Of a stretch of DNA of 64,000 nucleotides, positions 1-8,597 are shown piece by piece. The DNA is taken from NCBI GenBank assembly GCA_016721115.1, contig JADKIW010000001.1, forward strand, positions 4,417,501 to 4,481,500. The letters run 5' to 3'. Every line of letters begins with the position of its first letter. The first letter of the stretch is position 1. A program made the translations under genes and the position numbers. The stretch comes from Candidatus Defluviilinea proxima (GTDB lineage Bacteria > Chloroflexota > Anaerolineae > Anaerolineales > Villigracilaceae). The notes under the pieces were generated by a model. It searched no databases, was not told the DNA's origin, and worked only from the letters and a program-made list of their open reading frames with translations.

Positions 1-1
1 C

Positions 2-868
2 TTCTTGCAACAACTTGGCTTGCAACTCTTCCTCGGCACGATTGCTTTCACTGTCCTTTATCCCATGCTGTGGGTGTTCAGCCTCTCCATCAACCCATCA
101 GATGACATTCGCCCCAAGGAACTTATCCTCATTCCAGAAGGCGCATCCTTTGACACCTATCGCGAAGTGATAAAACAGCCAACCCCAAACCCAGTTTCGT
201 TTGGACGATTGGCATTCAATAGCTTCAGGTTGTCCTTCACCACCGCATTCGCATCTGTGATTATTGGTGTATTTGCGGCATACGCTTTTTCGCGTTTGCG
301 ATTTGCAGGGCGTCAGGTTTTTATGATCTCGGTGCTCACGGTTCTCATGTTGCCTGCCATTGCAACCCTGCCAGCTTTGTTCGTATTGCTTAACAAAGTT
401 GTCTTCGGCGCTGGGAAGACCTTATTCAACCTTCGCAATTCACTTTGGGGTGTTGGCGTTGCCGTGCTTTCAGGTTTGCTTCCGCTTGCCATCTGGAATC
501 TCAAAGGATACCTCGATACCATCCCCAAGGAACTTGAAGAAGCCGCCCTCATTGACGGATGCACTCCCAATCAGGCATTTTTCCGCGTTACGCTTCCTCT
601 TGCTGTACCAGCCCTCGCGGTAACAGGTTTCCTCGGTTTCATGAGCACGTGGTCTGAGTTTGTCATCTCGTGGCAATTTCTCACTAAGCCTCAAGACTTT
701 ACACTTACGATGGCACTCTATGGCATGGTCGGGCAGTTCGCAGGGCAAACGCCTTGGTCAAAATTTGCCGCCTTCGCCATTCTCGTCGCGCTACCCGTTT
801 CGGTGATATATCTATATCTACAAAAATATATCGTTGGTGGGCTTGCCCTTGGTGGCGTAAAAGGCTAA
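2..868 (+). CDS. Sugar ABC transporter permease, MalG type (5' truncated)
   Basis: Inner-membrane permease half of a carbohydrate ABC importer (MalG/GanQ family). The reading frame is open to the first base of the window, so the N-terminus lies upstream. Hydrophobic segments recur through about 288 visible residues. The conserved cytoplasmic EAA loop, which docks on the ATPase, is clear near residues 175-210 (EEAALIDGCTPNQAFFRVTL), followed by PLAVPALAVTG. The C-terminus GGLALGGVKG is typical of MalG-like proteins. Two glycoside hydrolases of family GH13 follow on the same strand, which points to maltodextrin or maltose as substrate; the binding protein and MalF partner should lie upstream. 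Family call is firm, substrate is inferred from context. Confidence 0.93.
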   Translation, partial: FLQQLGLQLFLGTIAFTVLYPMLWVFSLSINPSDDIRPKELILIPEGASFDTYREVIKQPTPNPVSFGRLAFNSFRLSFTTAFASVIIGVFAAYAFSRLRFAGRQVFMISVLTVLMLPAIATLPALFVLLNKVVFGAGKTLFNLRNSLWGVGVAVLSGLLPLAIWNLKGYLDTIPKELEEAALIDGCTPNQAFFRVTLPLAVPALAVTGFLGFMSTWSEFVISWQFLTKPQDFTLTMALYGMVGQFAGQTPWSKFAAFAILVALPVSVIYLYLQKYIVGGLALGGVKG

Positions 869-875
869 ACACTTA

Positions 876-906
876 CGGGCGGTCACAATGACCGCCCGAT
901 TTTTTT
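876..906 (+). terminator. Rho-independent terminator between permease and amylase
   Basis: Perfect 10-bp stem (876-885 with 889-898) with a 3-nt loop, followed by a run of T at 900-906. It ends only ten bases before the amylase ATG, so the amylase must either be read through this structure or rely on a promoter inside the permease gene. Confidence 0.85.
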
Positions 907-916
907 GAGACTGGAT

Positions 917-2530
917 ATGAAACGACTTATCACTCTCCTCCTCCTGGCATCCATCATCATCGGATGTGCCCCTGCGACTCAGACCACGCTTCCCCCTACC
1001 CCTCAGCCTGCTTCTGCCACAGCGACAGCACCTGCCGCTGAAACTGCATCAGCCCAATGGTGGCAGGATGCGGTCTTCTACGAGATATTTGTCCGCTCGT
1101 TTTACGATTCCAACAATGACGGCATCGGCGACTTCAACGGCATCATCCAAAAAATGGACTATCTGCAAAGCCTCGGCATCAATGCCATTTGGCTTATGCC
1201 CATTCACCCGTCCCCGTCTTATCATGGGTATGATGTGACCAATTACTACGCCGTCAATACGGAATACGGCTCAATGAACGACTTCAAGAACCTGCTCGCG
1301 GAGGCCCATAAGCGCGATATCAAGATCATTATTGATTTGGTTTTGAACCATACATCCAGCCAACATCCTTTCTTTATCGATGCGAACAATGACCCGCAAT
1401 CACCCTATCGCGACTGGTACGTTTGGAATGACAAATCGAATGGTGCTAACTGGCACGAAGGCAAAAGCGGATACTACTTTGGTCTCTTCTGGAGCGGGAT
1501 GCCAGATTTGAACTATAACAATCCTGACGTCACTGCACAAATGGAGAATGTAGCCCGCTTCTGGCTCGATGACATCGGCGTGGATGGGTTTCGCGTGGAC
1601 GCCGCGAAACATCTCATCGAAGAGAACGGCAAAGTGGAAAACACCCCAGCCACACACGAATGGTACAAAGGCTTTTATAAATTTTACAAAGCCAACAAAC
1701 AAGAGGCTTACGCCGTTGGAGAAGTTTATAACGGCGGTGCGTTCATGGCAAAGACCTACGAGAATCAACTGGATGCCATCTTCAACTTTGAACTCGCCAG
1801 CGCGTTCATATCCAGTCCACAGGCGGGTACGAACATGCCTATCAACTCTGCCTTACGGTTTTCGCTGAAAGACAAGCCTGATTTCAACTTTGCGACCTTC
1901 CTCACCAATCACGATCAAAACCGTGTCATGAGTACATTGAACGGCAATATCGAGCAGGCGAAAGTTGCATCCTTTCTCCTGCTCACAACACCGGGCACAC
2001 CCTTTATCTATTACGGCGAAGAGATCGGGATGCAAGGTGTGAAACCTGACGAGGATATTCGCCTGCCCATGCAATGGAATGCGAAGGAGAATGCTGGCTT
2101 CTCAACTGTCATTCCCTGGCGCGCGCCATTTACAAACTACTCTGAAGTCAATGTCGCCGCACAAGATATTGACCCTGATTCGTTACTTAACCACTATCGC
2201 AACTTAATTCAAATCCGCAAGGAACACCCAGCACTTCGCACAGGACAAGTATCCGTTATTGAAACAGGAAACTCAGGCGTATACGCCATTCTGTGTGTGA
2301 AAGAAAGTGAAACGCTCCTTGTATTGGCAAACCTAACCGACCAACCGATCAAAGAGTACGCACTCACGCTCAAAGGTGCTGTACTGGCAGATGGAACTTA
2401 CAGTGTAGAGTCGCTATTTGGCGCAGAGCAGGTGAAAGGTCCAGCAGTGACGCGTGGCGTCTTCGAAAATTACAAACCCGTAGACGAGTTAAATCCATTT
2501 TCCACGCTCATAGTAAAATTGCTACCCTAA
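917..2530 (+). CDS. Secreted alpha-amylase family (GH13) lipoprotein
   Basis: Extracytoplasmic glycoside hydrolase acting on alpha-1,4-glucans. ATG at 917 (537 aa) gives a classic lipoprotein signal (MKRLITLLLLASIIIGC, lipobox IIGC); an upstream TTG at 905 would lie in the terminator T-tract. A Thr/Pro/Ala-rich linker (about residues 20-45) precedes the TIM barrel. GH13 regions are all present: DLVLNHTS near 140, GFRVDAAKH with nucleophile Asp228, GEVY with acid/base Glu269, and TNHDQNR with Asp333. A C-terminal all-beta domain follows from about 440. Lying after a MalG-type permease and before a cytosolic GH13 enzyme, it probably produces maltodextrins outside the membrane for import. The ribosome-binding site is weak. 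Confidence 0.92.
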   Translation: MKRLITLLLLASIIIGCAPATQTTLPPTPQPASATATAPAAETASAQWWQDAVFYEIFVRSFYDSNNDGIGDFNGIIQKMDYLQSLGINAIWLMPIHPSPSYHGYDVTNYYAVNTEYGSMNDFKNLLAEAHKRDIKIIIDLVLNHTSSQHPFFIDANNDPQSPYRDWYVWNDKSNGANWHEGKSGYYFGLFWSGMPDLNYNNPDVTAQMENVARFWLDDIGVDGFRVDAAKHLIEENGKVENTPATHEWYKGFYKFYKANKQEAYAVGEVYNGGAFMAKTYENQLDAIFNFELASAFISSPQAGTNMPINSALRFSLKDKPDFNFATFLTNHDQNRVMSTLNGNIEQAKVASFLLLTTPGTPFIYYGEEIGMQGVKPDEDIRLPMQWNAKENAGFSTVIPWRAPFTNYSEVNVAAQDIDPDSLLNHYRNLIQIRKEHPALRTGQVSVIETGNSGVYAILCVKESETLLVLANLTDQPIKEYALTLKGAVLADGTYSVESLFGAEQVKGPAVTRGVFENYKPVDELNPFSTLIVKLLP

Positions 2531-2553
2531 TCCACTTTACTGAGGTTCCTGCA

Positions 2554-4050
2554 ATGACCATAACCGCTCCCGACTGGGTGCAAGACGCGATCTTCTACCA
2601 GATATTTCCTGACCGTTTCGCTCGAAGTGCACGTAATATAAACAGTAAACTCACCTTAGAATCCTGGGACTCCCCTCCCACCGTACATGGCTTCAAAGGT
2701 GGTGACTTATACGGTGTTGCCGAAAAGCTTGATTATTTAAAGGACTTGGGAATCACGGCTCTTTACCTTAACCCGATATTTGCCTCTGCTTCGAATCACC
2801 GGTATCACACCTTTGATTATTATCAAGTAGACCCATTGCTCGGCGGCAACGAGGCCTTCCGCTTTTTACTGGATGAGGCCCACAAAAAGAACATGCGCGT
2901 TGTGATCGATGGTGTCTTCAATCATGCGTCACGTGGGTTCTGGCAGTTCCACCATGTGCTGGAAAATGGAATTGGCTCACCATACCAAGATTGGTTCTAT
3001 TTTGATACCGACCGCCTGGAAGGACGTCGCCGTTGGGGAGCTTACCCCGGCACATCCGAACTGCATGCGTTACAAAGTGGCGAAGATAGCCTAAAGGCCA
3101 TCGGTTATCGCGGCTGGTGGAATTTGCCCGCATTGCCCAAGCTCAATGTGAATACGCTCGCTGTACGTGACTTCTTGTTCGATGTTGCCGAATACTGGAT
3201 CAAGTTTGGCGCGGACGGTTGGCGATTGGATGTTGCCACCGAAATTGACGACGACTCGTTCTGGCGTGAATTCCGCAATCGTGTGCGGGCTGTCAACCCT
3301 GAAGCCTATATCGTGGCTGAGATCTGGCATGAATCACATCGCTGGTTGCAGGGTGACCAGTTTGATGCCATCATGAACTATGATGTGACACGCCCAATTA
3401 TTGCGTTCTTCTCGAATGGCAGTCTTGACCTGCGTGTTCTGCACCAGCAATTCAACTACAACGGCATCCACCACTCCATCGATGCGCACGAATTTGCCAA
3501 TCGCATTGACCACAACCTTGGGTTGTATAAAAAAGACATCACGTACTCACAGCTCAACCTACTTGATACACACGATACACCGCGCTTCCTTTCCTGCGTC
3601 AACGGCGATAAATCCGCGCTTAGGCTGGCATGGTTGTTCATGTTCGCCTACCCCGGCGCGCCCTGCATTTATTATGGCGATGAGATCGGCGTGGACGGCG
3701 AGCATGATCCGTTCTGCCGCAAGTCCTTCCCATGGGATGAAGCCAAATGGGATAAAGACTTGCTCGCTTACGCCAAAGAGGTTGCGGCACTTCGCAAAAA
3801 GAATCCTGCCCTTAGGCGTGGGGACTATAAACGCTTGTGGTCAGCGGAAGGTGTGTATGCATTCTCGCGCACTTTCGAAGACAAAACGGTTGTCGTGGCG
3901 TTGAATGCTTCAGCATCGCCTCAGCATATCCACGTCACCTATGATGCGAAAGCTAAGCCCAAACCCATTTTTGGCGAAGCATCCGAAATATCCGTGGATG
4001 GGCGTCTCAGGTTCACCATCCCTGCACGAAGCGGAGTAGTATTGAAGTAG
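2554..4050 (+). CDS. Neopullulanase / cyclomaltodextrinase-like GH13 enzyme
   Basis: Cytosolic alpha-glucan hydrolase of 498 aa with no signal peptide. GH13 motifs: VIDGVFNHAS near 125, GWRLDVATE with nucleophile Asp226, VAEIWH with acid/base Glu256, and LLDTHDTPR with Asp341. The start (DAIFYQIFPDRF) and GDLYGVAEKLDYL resemble neopullulanase, cyclomaltodextrinase and maltogenic amylase, but the N-terminal dimerisation domain of about 120 residues usual in those enzymes is absent, so the protein is a short form. It begins 24 bases after the secreted amylase with a modest ribosome-binding site (TGAGGT) and probably hydrolyses imported maltodextrins. Exact linkage specificity cannot be read from sequence. 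Confidence 0.9.
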   Translation: MTITAPDWVQDAIFYQIFPDRFARSARNINSKLTLESWDSPPTVHGFKGGDLYGVAEKLDYLKDLGITALYLNPIFASASNHRYHTFDYYQVDPLLGGNEAFRFLLDEAHKKNMRVVIDGVFNHASRGFWQFHHVLENGIGSPYQDWFYFDTDRLEGRRRWGAYPGTSELHALQSGEDSLKAIGYRGWWNLPALPKLNVNTLAVRDFLFDVAEYWIKFGADGWRLDVATEIDDDSFWREFRNRVRAVNPEAYIVAEIWHESHRWLQGDQFDAIMNYDVTRPIIAFFSNGSLDLRVLHQQFNYNGIHHSIDAHEFANRIDHNLGLYKKDITYSQLNLLDTHDTPRFLSCVNGDKSALRLAWLFMFAYPGAPCIYYGDEIGVDGEHDPFCRKSFPWDEAKWDKDLLAYAKEVAALRKKNPALRRGDYKRLWSAEGVYAFSRTFEDKTVVVALNASASPQHIHVTYDAKAKPKPIFGEASEISVDGRLRFTIPARSGVVLK

Positions 4051-4054
4051 AAGC

Positions 4055-4088
4055 AAAAGACAGTTACCTTGCAAGTAACTGTCTTTTT
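4055..4088 (+). terminator. Terminator after the GH13 locus
   Basis: Perfect 13-bp stem (4055-4067 with 4075-4087), 7-nt loop and T-run, just after the stop codon at 4050. It closes the maltodextrin unit. Confidence 0.9.
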
Positions 4089-4150
4089 AAAGCATTGGTT
4101 TGTTTTTATCGATCCACCTAGTACTGTTCAAACGCGAAAGGATAAACAAC

Positions 4151-5092
4151 ATGGATGATAATCTTTTCTCCAACCCTTTTGATAAGAACGAACAAAACAT
4201 GGGCATGAAACCTATCGACTCTGGAGAAGGGGATACCAGTGGACGATCACTTGTATGGTTCCTGATAGGCATCATCGCAATAGGATGCCTCTGTTTCTTC
4301 GGCGCCGCACTGCTTTACTACCAACCCGATGTCAAAACACTTTATGCTCAATACTTCCCGTCGCCCACATCGACTCTAACCGCAACACCTGTATCAACTT
4401 CTACACCTATACCAACACCTACAAACACACCCACTCCAACGCCCAACATGACCGCCACCGCTATTGCCATCCAGGCAACAGATACCGCTCTTGCTTATCA
4501 GGCGACTGCTGAGAACGCGGCAACCAAGTGGAAGGTGATCCGCACCGACACATTCGATTCAAACAAGAACGATTGGCTGGTTGAATCGAATAGTGAAGAT
4601 GAATACTCTACAACCAGCTACGAGGTTGTAGATGGAAAATACAGATGGGACACAACCGCTCACCAATCGTATATCGGCTGGGTACGAGCTGGCAGAAAGG
4701 TACTGAAAGATTTTTACCTGAGCGTGGATATCCAAGCCATGGAAGCGCCCGAAACTGCAGATTACGGTGTGGTCTTCCGTGAGGATGAAGATTCGAATTT
4801 CTATTACTTTGGGATCAACGAACAGGGAGAGTATGCCTTGTATGTGTATTTCAAAGAATGGAGCACTCTCATCGACTGGACCAAAACTGATCTGGTCAAA
4901 CTAGGTAAAGCGAACCGTATCACGGTCATTGGCGAAGGCTCGCATTTTACTTTCTTCATCAACAATCAATATCTGACCGAGTTCACAGATGACACGCTCA
5001 CCAAAGGTTCCACTGCGTTGGCGGTTGAACTCACAGACACAGACGACCACGCCCTCATTGAGTTCGACAACTTCGATCTACGCGCGCCATGA
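4151..5092 (+). CDS. Membrane-anchored protein with Thr/Pro linker and jelly-roll-like domain
   Basis: 313 aa from ATG 4151, chosen because AAAGGA lies nine bases upstream. A polar N-terminus of about 33 residues leads into one transmembrane segment (LVWFLIGIIAIGCLCFFGAALLYY less its ends), then a Thr/Pro-rich spacer (repeats of TPTPTNTP type, about residues 75-105) and an Ala/Thr helix. The last 190 residues form a beta-rich domain (DTFDSNKNDWLVES ... YYFGINEQGEYALYVY ... ITVIGEGSHFTFFIN) resembling concanavalin/LamG-like or DUF1080-type folds. It is therefore displayed outside the membrane, perhaps binding glycans. No catalytic residues are recognised. A protein of similar layout is encoded at 46269-47081 (minus). 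Confidence 0.75.
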   Translation: MDDNLFSNPFDKNEQNMGMKPIDSGEGDTSGRSLVWFLIGIIAIGCLCFFGAALLYYQPDVKTLYAQYFPSPTSTLTATPVSTSTPIPTPTNTPTPTPNMTATAIAIQATDTALAYQATAENAATKWKVIRTDTFDSNKNDWLVESNSEDEYSTTSYEVVDGKYRWDTTAHQSYIGWVRAGRKVLKDFYLSVDIQAMEAPETADYGVVFREDEDSNFYYFGINEQGEYALYVYFKEWSTLIDWTKTDLVKLGKANRITVIGEGSHFTFFINNQYLTEFTDDTLTKGSTALAVELTDTDDHALIEFDNFDLRAP

Positions 5093-5144
5093 CCAACCAA
5101 TCCCGAGGGGATGGCAAGATTCTAGAAATAGACGATATTGAAAA

Positions 5145-5193
5145 AATCCCGAAGGGATGACATTGTTTGAACCTATGTCATCCCTTCGGGATT
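5145..5193. repeat. Perfect 19-bp inverted repeat (intergenic hairpin element)
   Basis: Arms 5145-5163 and 5175-5193 are exactly complementary, with an 11-nt loop; the core is ATCCCGAAGGGATG. A degenerate copy of the arm (TCCCGAGGGGATGG) sits at 5101-5114. It separates the plus-strand gene ending at 5092 from the minus-strand sirtuin ending at 5245 and could act as a bidirectional terminator or REP-like element. Confidence 0.7.
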
Positions 5194-5244
5194 GATAAAC
5201 ACGATCTGAAATCTATAATCATTTCACTCCTTCGGAGTTATCGA

Positions 5245-5991
5245 TCACTCTCCCCACACGGCTTTCACTAACGCTGGCAGTATTTCACCAGATTTGCCAT
5301 GAAAGGCATAATCCACTTTGGAAGTGAGAGGTGTTGGCTCGGCGTTGACTTCGATCACGACCGCCCCTTTGTGTCGAGCCGCATGCGCCAGAGACGCGGC
5401 CGGTTGCACAACTCCTGACGTGCCAATCGAGATGAACACATCGCAGGAACGAGTCGCTTCGATAGCGGCTTCAAGTTGCTCGCGTGGCAAGGATTCCCCA
5501 AACCAAACCACATCTGGCCTCAACAAGCCACCGCATGACTCACACTTGGGAACAGACTCCATATCGTCCCCCCATATTTCAGTGAACATATAACATTCGG
5601 AACAACGTACACGCTGGATATTGCCGTGCAGTTCAAGGACATTTTGATTGCCCGCCATGCGGTGCAGGCCGTCCACGTTTTGGGTGATGATGGTAAATTG
5701 CGAGACGCGTTTTTCGATCTCGACTAACGCATAATGACCAGGGTTGGGTCGTACAGCCTTGATCGCTTCGCGCCGCCATGCATACCAATCCCAAATCAGT
5801 TTGGGGTCACGGGCAAACGCTTCAGGCGACGCTAGGTCTTCGGGTTTGTACTGCGCCCATAAACCAACTTGCGCGTCGCGAAAGGTGCGGAGTCCGCTTT
5901 CTTGCGAGGCACCGGCTCCTGTAAGTGCGACCAGTTTCGAGGTCCGAAGAAGAAGCGAGAGAAGTTCAGGCGGGAAAGTTAAAGTCCACAC
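5245..5991 (-). CDS. cobB: NAD-dependent protein deacylase, sirtuin (Sir2/CobB family)
   Basis: Removes acyl groups from lysines using NAD+. 248 aa, usual bacterial length. Visible: the Rossmann motif GAGAS (26-29), TQNVDGLH (103-110), catalytic His122 in ELHGN, and four zinc cysteines (Cys130, 133, 150, 153). Tyr70 and Arg73 in WYAWRRE match the Y-x-x-R pair that marks class III sirtuins (SIRT5, E. coli CobB), which favour succinyl and malonyl lysine as well as acetyl. The start overlaps the end of the upstream lipoprotein gene by 13 bases, so translation is probably coupled. Confidence 0.95.
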   Translation of the reverse strand: MWTLTFPPELLSLLLRTSKLVALTGAGASQESGLRTFRDAQVGLWAQYKPEDLASPEAFARDPKLIWDWYAWRREAIKAVRPNPGHYALVEIEKRVSQFTIITQNVDGLHRMAGNQNVLELHGNIQRVRCSECYMFTEIWGDDMESVPKCESCGGLLRPDVVWFGESLPREQLEAAIEATRSCDVFISIGTSGVVQPAASLAHAARHKGAVVIEVNAEPTPLTSKVDYAFHGKSGEILPALVKAVWGE

Positions 5992-6692
5992 TTTGCCAGT
6001 GTCAGGTTGTGATCATAGAGCTGGGTGCGTCCAAGGATCTCAAGGTCTTCATTGACCGAGACAAGTTCATATTCGATCCAGGCGTTCTTGTAACCCGAAT
6101 AACGTCTGAGGTTATATGTTTCGACGTTGTAATTGAATGACCCATCATCGACCTTGATCATTTCAGCGCCCGCGCTCCATTCACCAACGTTGAGAGTGTT
6201 TTGTTTATCACGTAAACGCAAAAAGAGGAAGACACGGTCGGTGCGGTCAGGGTCTTCAACTTGGGCCGTAATCTTAATAGCACGTGTCACACATGCACCC
6301 TGCCCCCAATACAGAACAGGCGCAGAATATTGGATCAACTTAAACCCGGAGTTCTGGCTAAAGAACGTAACACTGCTCATGTCGTTGATAAATTCTTCCG
6401 AGAAAGTGGGAAGAGGCACGATCGTATCTGTCGGCACAACAATGGGCACGGCATTCGGCGCCAATGGCGTTGTGGCTGGCGTGAATGTGATGGGAGTTGC
6501 GACCTTCGTGGCAAACAGATCACGGGTTGGGATCTTCGTGACGGTCGGCTGAGGCGTATCGGTGTTCACAGGGATGGGCGTAGGGGTCGTCAACAAGGCA
6601 TTGATATCGGGCAGTTGGATACTGCCACAACTGGCGAGCAATAGAGTAAGTAGAAGAACGGGAATAATCTTTTTCATGGTATGTCTCATCAT
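5979..6692 (-). CDS. Lipoprotein, tandem paralogue A
   Basis: 237 aa lipoprotein: positive N-terminus, hydrophobic core and lipobox LASC (Cys22 from the first Met, Cys17 if translation starts at MKKIIPV). A Thr/Pro linker of about 70 residues follows, then a domain of about 140 residues. It shares ordered motifs with the gene just upstream: WGxxxC, a xRxxxVFLFLRLRDK stretch, EWSAGAEM, DDGSFNY, AWIEYELVS and LGRTQ, so the two are tandem duplicates. The start overlaps its upstream paralogue by ATGA and the end overlaps the sirtuin start, giving a coupled three-gene unit. Function unknown; beta-rich pattern suggests an Ig-like fold. Confidence 0.85.
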   Translation of the reverse strand: MMRHTMKKIIPVLLLTLLLASCGSIQLPDINALLTTPTPIPVNTDTPQPTVTKIPTRDLFATKVATPITFTPATTPLAPNAVPIVVPTDTIVPLPTFSEEFINDMSSVTFFSQNSGFKLIQYSAPVLYWGQGACVTRAIKITAQVEDPDRTDRVFLFLRLRDKQNTLNVGEWSAGAEMIKVDDGSFNYNVETYNLRRYSGYKNAWIEYELVSVNEDLEILGRTQLYDHNLTLAKCGL

Positions 6693-7384
6693 GGAACTAA
6701 AACGTCACAATGTGTAAGCGATACGCTGGTGCGGTCCACAACCGAACGCCCAAGCACGTTCAACCCAACTGTGGATGCCACCATTTGGTATTGCAACCAC
6801 GCATCTTCATAGAACATGTAATCCTCGATCTGGTCGAGTTCCAGTTTGTAGAAATATTTACCTTGATCGTTATCTTTCATAATGGCGCCTGCGCCCCATT
6901 CGGTATTGCGCCCGCTGAATTTATCCTGAAGTTTTATGAAAAGCAAAACGTATTTCAATCTTCGCACTGGGGTTACGTTGGCAATAAAAGTGATCGAACG
7001 GTCGCCATCACAGGCGCTTCCCCACACAACCTGGCTGGTTGATCTTGAAACATATGTAAAGATATTAGGAGAGGGCGTGAACAGGCTCGGGTCTATCGGT
7101 TCGAGCGTGATGGTGGGACGGAATGTCTCAGTCGGTGGCACGGTACGCGTGGGCGGCGGAAGCGTGATGAGCGGGTCTTGCGTGGGCGGTATCTCGGTGG
7201 GAGCCGCGGTATTGATCGCAAACGGATCACGCGTGGATGTCGGCGTAGGGAAATGCGTGACCGTTGGCTGAGGCGTAAATGTCGGCGCTGGCGTAGCTGG
7301 GGTGAGAAAAGAGAGATCCAGCGGTGGGAGCGCAGAGCAGGCTGTGATGATTACCGAAAGAAGAAGGATGACTGTCTTTTTCAT
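6689..7384 (-). CDS. Lipoprotein, tandem paralogue B
   Basis: 231 aa. Signal MKKTVILLLSVIITAC with lipidation Cys16, a long Thr/Pro-rich linker (about 25-105), and the same C-terminal domain as its downstream neighbour (VVWGSACDGDRSITF, VLLFIKLQDK, EWGAGAIM, AWLQYQMVA, LGRSVVD). A clear ribosome-binding site (GAGGAA) precedes the ATG, so this is the first gene of the coupled lipoprotein-lipoprotein-sirtuin set. No known family is recognised. Likely displayed on the outer face of the membrane. Confidence 0.85.
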   Translation of the reverse strand: MKKTVILLLSVIITACSALPPLDLSFLTPATPAPTFTPQPTVTHFPTPTSTRDPFAINTAAPTEIPPTQDPLITLPPPTRTVPPTETFRPTITLEPIDPSLFTPSPNIFTYVSRSTSQVVWGSACDGDRSITFIANVTPVRRLKYVLLFIKLQDKFSGRNTEWGAGAIMKDNDQGKYFYKLELDQIEDYMFYEDAWLQYQMVASTVGLNVLGRSVVDRTSVSLTHCDVLVP

Positions 7385-7566
7385 GAGTTCCTCATGGACA
7401 ATTTTATACCCATCGCACCGCGGGCACTATATCAATTGTATCCGGTTTGACGTGGATTGACCTCCCCCTTTGGCCTTGCGTCCTTGTTTGGAATACGCCT
7501 CTTTCTTGGACACCGAGCCTGATTCAGCGGAAAGGACTTGTCACTCCGCTATGACGTACGCCAGCT

Positions 7567-8580
7567 TTACGGCTCCCATTGAGGTTGCCAATCGGGCTCA
7601 GGGTTATCCGTGATCTGGCGCATGGACGAACCATCGGCCCGCATGATAAAGAGATCAGCCTGATCGTTGTTCCGCAAGGAATTGAATGCGATCCACTGAC
7701 CATCGGGAGAATAGGAACAAGCCGCGTTGTTGCCGCCTTGTGTGAGTTGGGCGGCGGTCTTCGCTTCCACATCAATGCGAAAAATATTCTTATCGCCTTC
7801 GGACCCAGCGTAGATCAACAGATACTTTCCATCTGGCGACCAATCAAGACTACCTCCAATACCGCTGAGACCACGCGTCAACTGGCGGACATCGGTAGCA
7901 TCTGGGTTCATGAGGAATATTTCGTAGGCGTTCGGTTGATCCACGGCCATGGCAAATGCGATTGTCTTGCCATCTGGCGACCAATCGGCAGAGACAATGG
8001 TATTCGGCCCGGCATATAACAACTTTGCATTCTTGCCTGTGTTCTCCACCGTCCACAAAGAGGTTGGCCCGTCAGCCGCACGGTTGGCGAACAGGATGGT
8101 ATTGCCATCAGGAGAAAAACTTGGCGAGAAGGCATTCCCAACATTTTGGGTCAAACGCAATAAGCGCGAGCCGTTGAATATAAAGAGGAATAGGTCGAAG
8201 TATCCACCATTTTGATTTGCCGCATAGACAATTGAGCCGCCCAACGGCGAAAACACAGGGTAATAATTATGCGCTTCCACATTTGTGAGCTGTTGGTAAC
8301 CCGTCCCATCAGCGTTGACCATGCAAAGCTGATTGAAATCACCGCGCGTGCAAGTGAAGATAATGCGACCGATGTTAGGCCTTGTCGGTGCGGGAGCAGG
8401 TGTATAGGTTGGCAGAGCAGTTGGAAGGTCGGGGTCTGAGGCGTTGACATCGCCAAGGTTAATGTTCGCCGCAGGGATCAGCATACAGAGGCCAATCATG
8501 AGCACGATCAGGATCAATCCGATTGGTACTTGGAAGCGCGAGTTTTTATTTCGTCGGGAAAAGAGTCGCCTTTGAGACAT
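7567..8580 (-). CDS. Membrane-anchored TolB-like beta-propeller protein
   Basis: 337 aa. A basic N-terminus and one transmembrane segment (about 18-37, GLILIVLMIGLCMLIP) are followed by a short Pro/Thr linker and a series of PD40/WD40-like repeats: FSPLGGSIVYAAN, FSPDGNTILFANR, WSPDGKTIAFAMA, WSPDGKYLLIYAG, YSPDGQWIAFNS. These make a six-bladed TolB-type propeller outside the membrane, usually a protein-binding platform. It lies 17 bases after the histidine kinase on the same strand; a TAAAAT six bases before its ATG could be a separate promoter giving a leaderless message. Confidence 0.85.
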   Translation of the reverse strand: MSQRRLFSRRNKNSRFQVPIGLILIVLMIGLCMLIPAANINLGDVNASDPDLPTALPTYTPAPAPTRPNIGRIIFTCTRGDFNQLCMVNADGTGYQQLTNVEAHNYYPVFSPLGGSIVYAANQNGGYFDLFLFIFNGSRLLRLTQNVGNAFSPSFSPDGNTILFANRAADGPTSLWTVENTGKNAKLLYAGPNTIVSADWSPDGKTIAFAMAVDQPNAYEIFLMNPDATDVRQLTRGLSGIGGSLDWSPDGKYLLIYAGSEGDKNIFRIDVEAKTAAQLTQGGNNAACSYSPDGQWIAFNSLRNNDQADLFIMRADGSSMRQITDNPEPDWQPQWEP

Positions 8581-8597
8581 GAGTGAATTTTACATCG

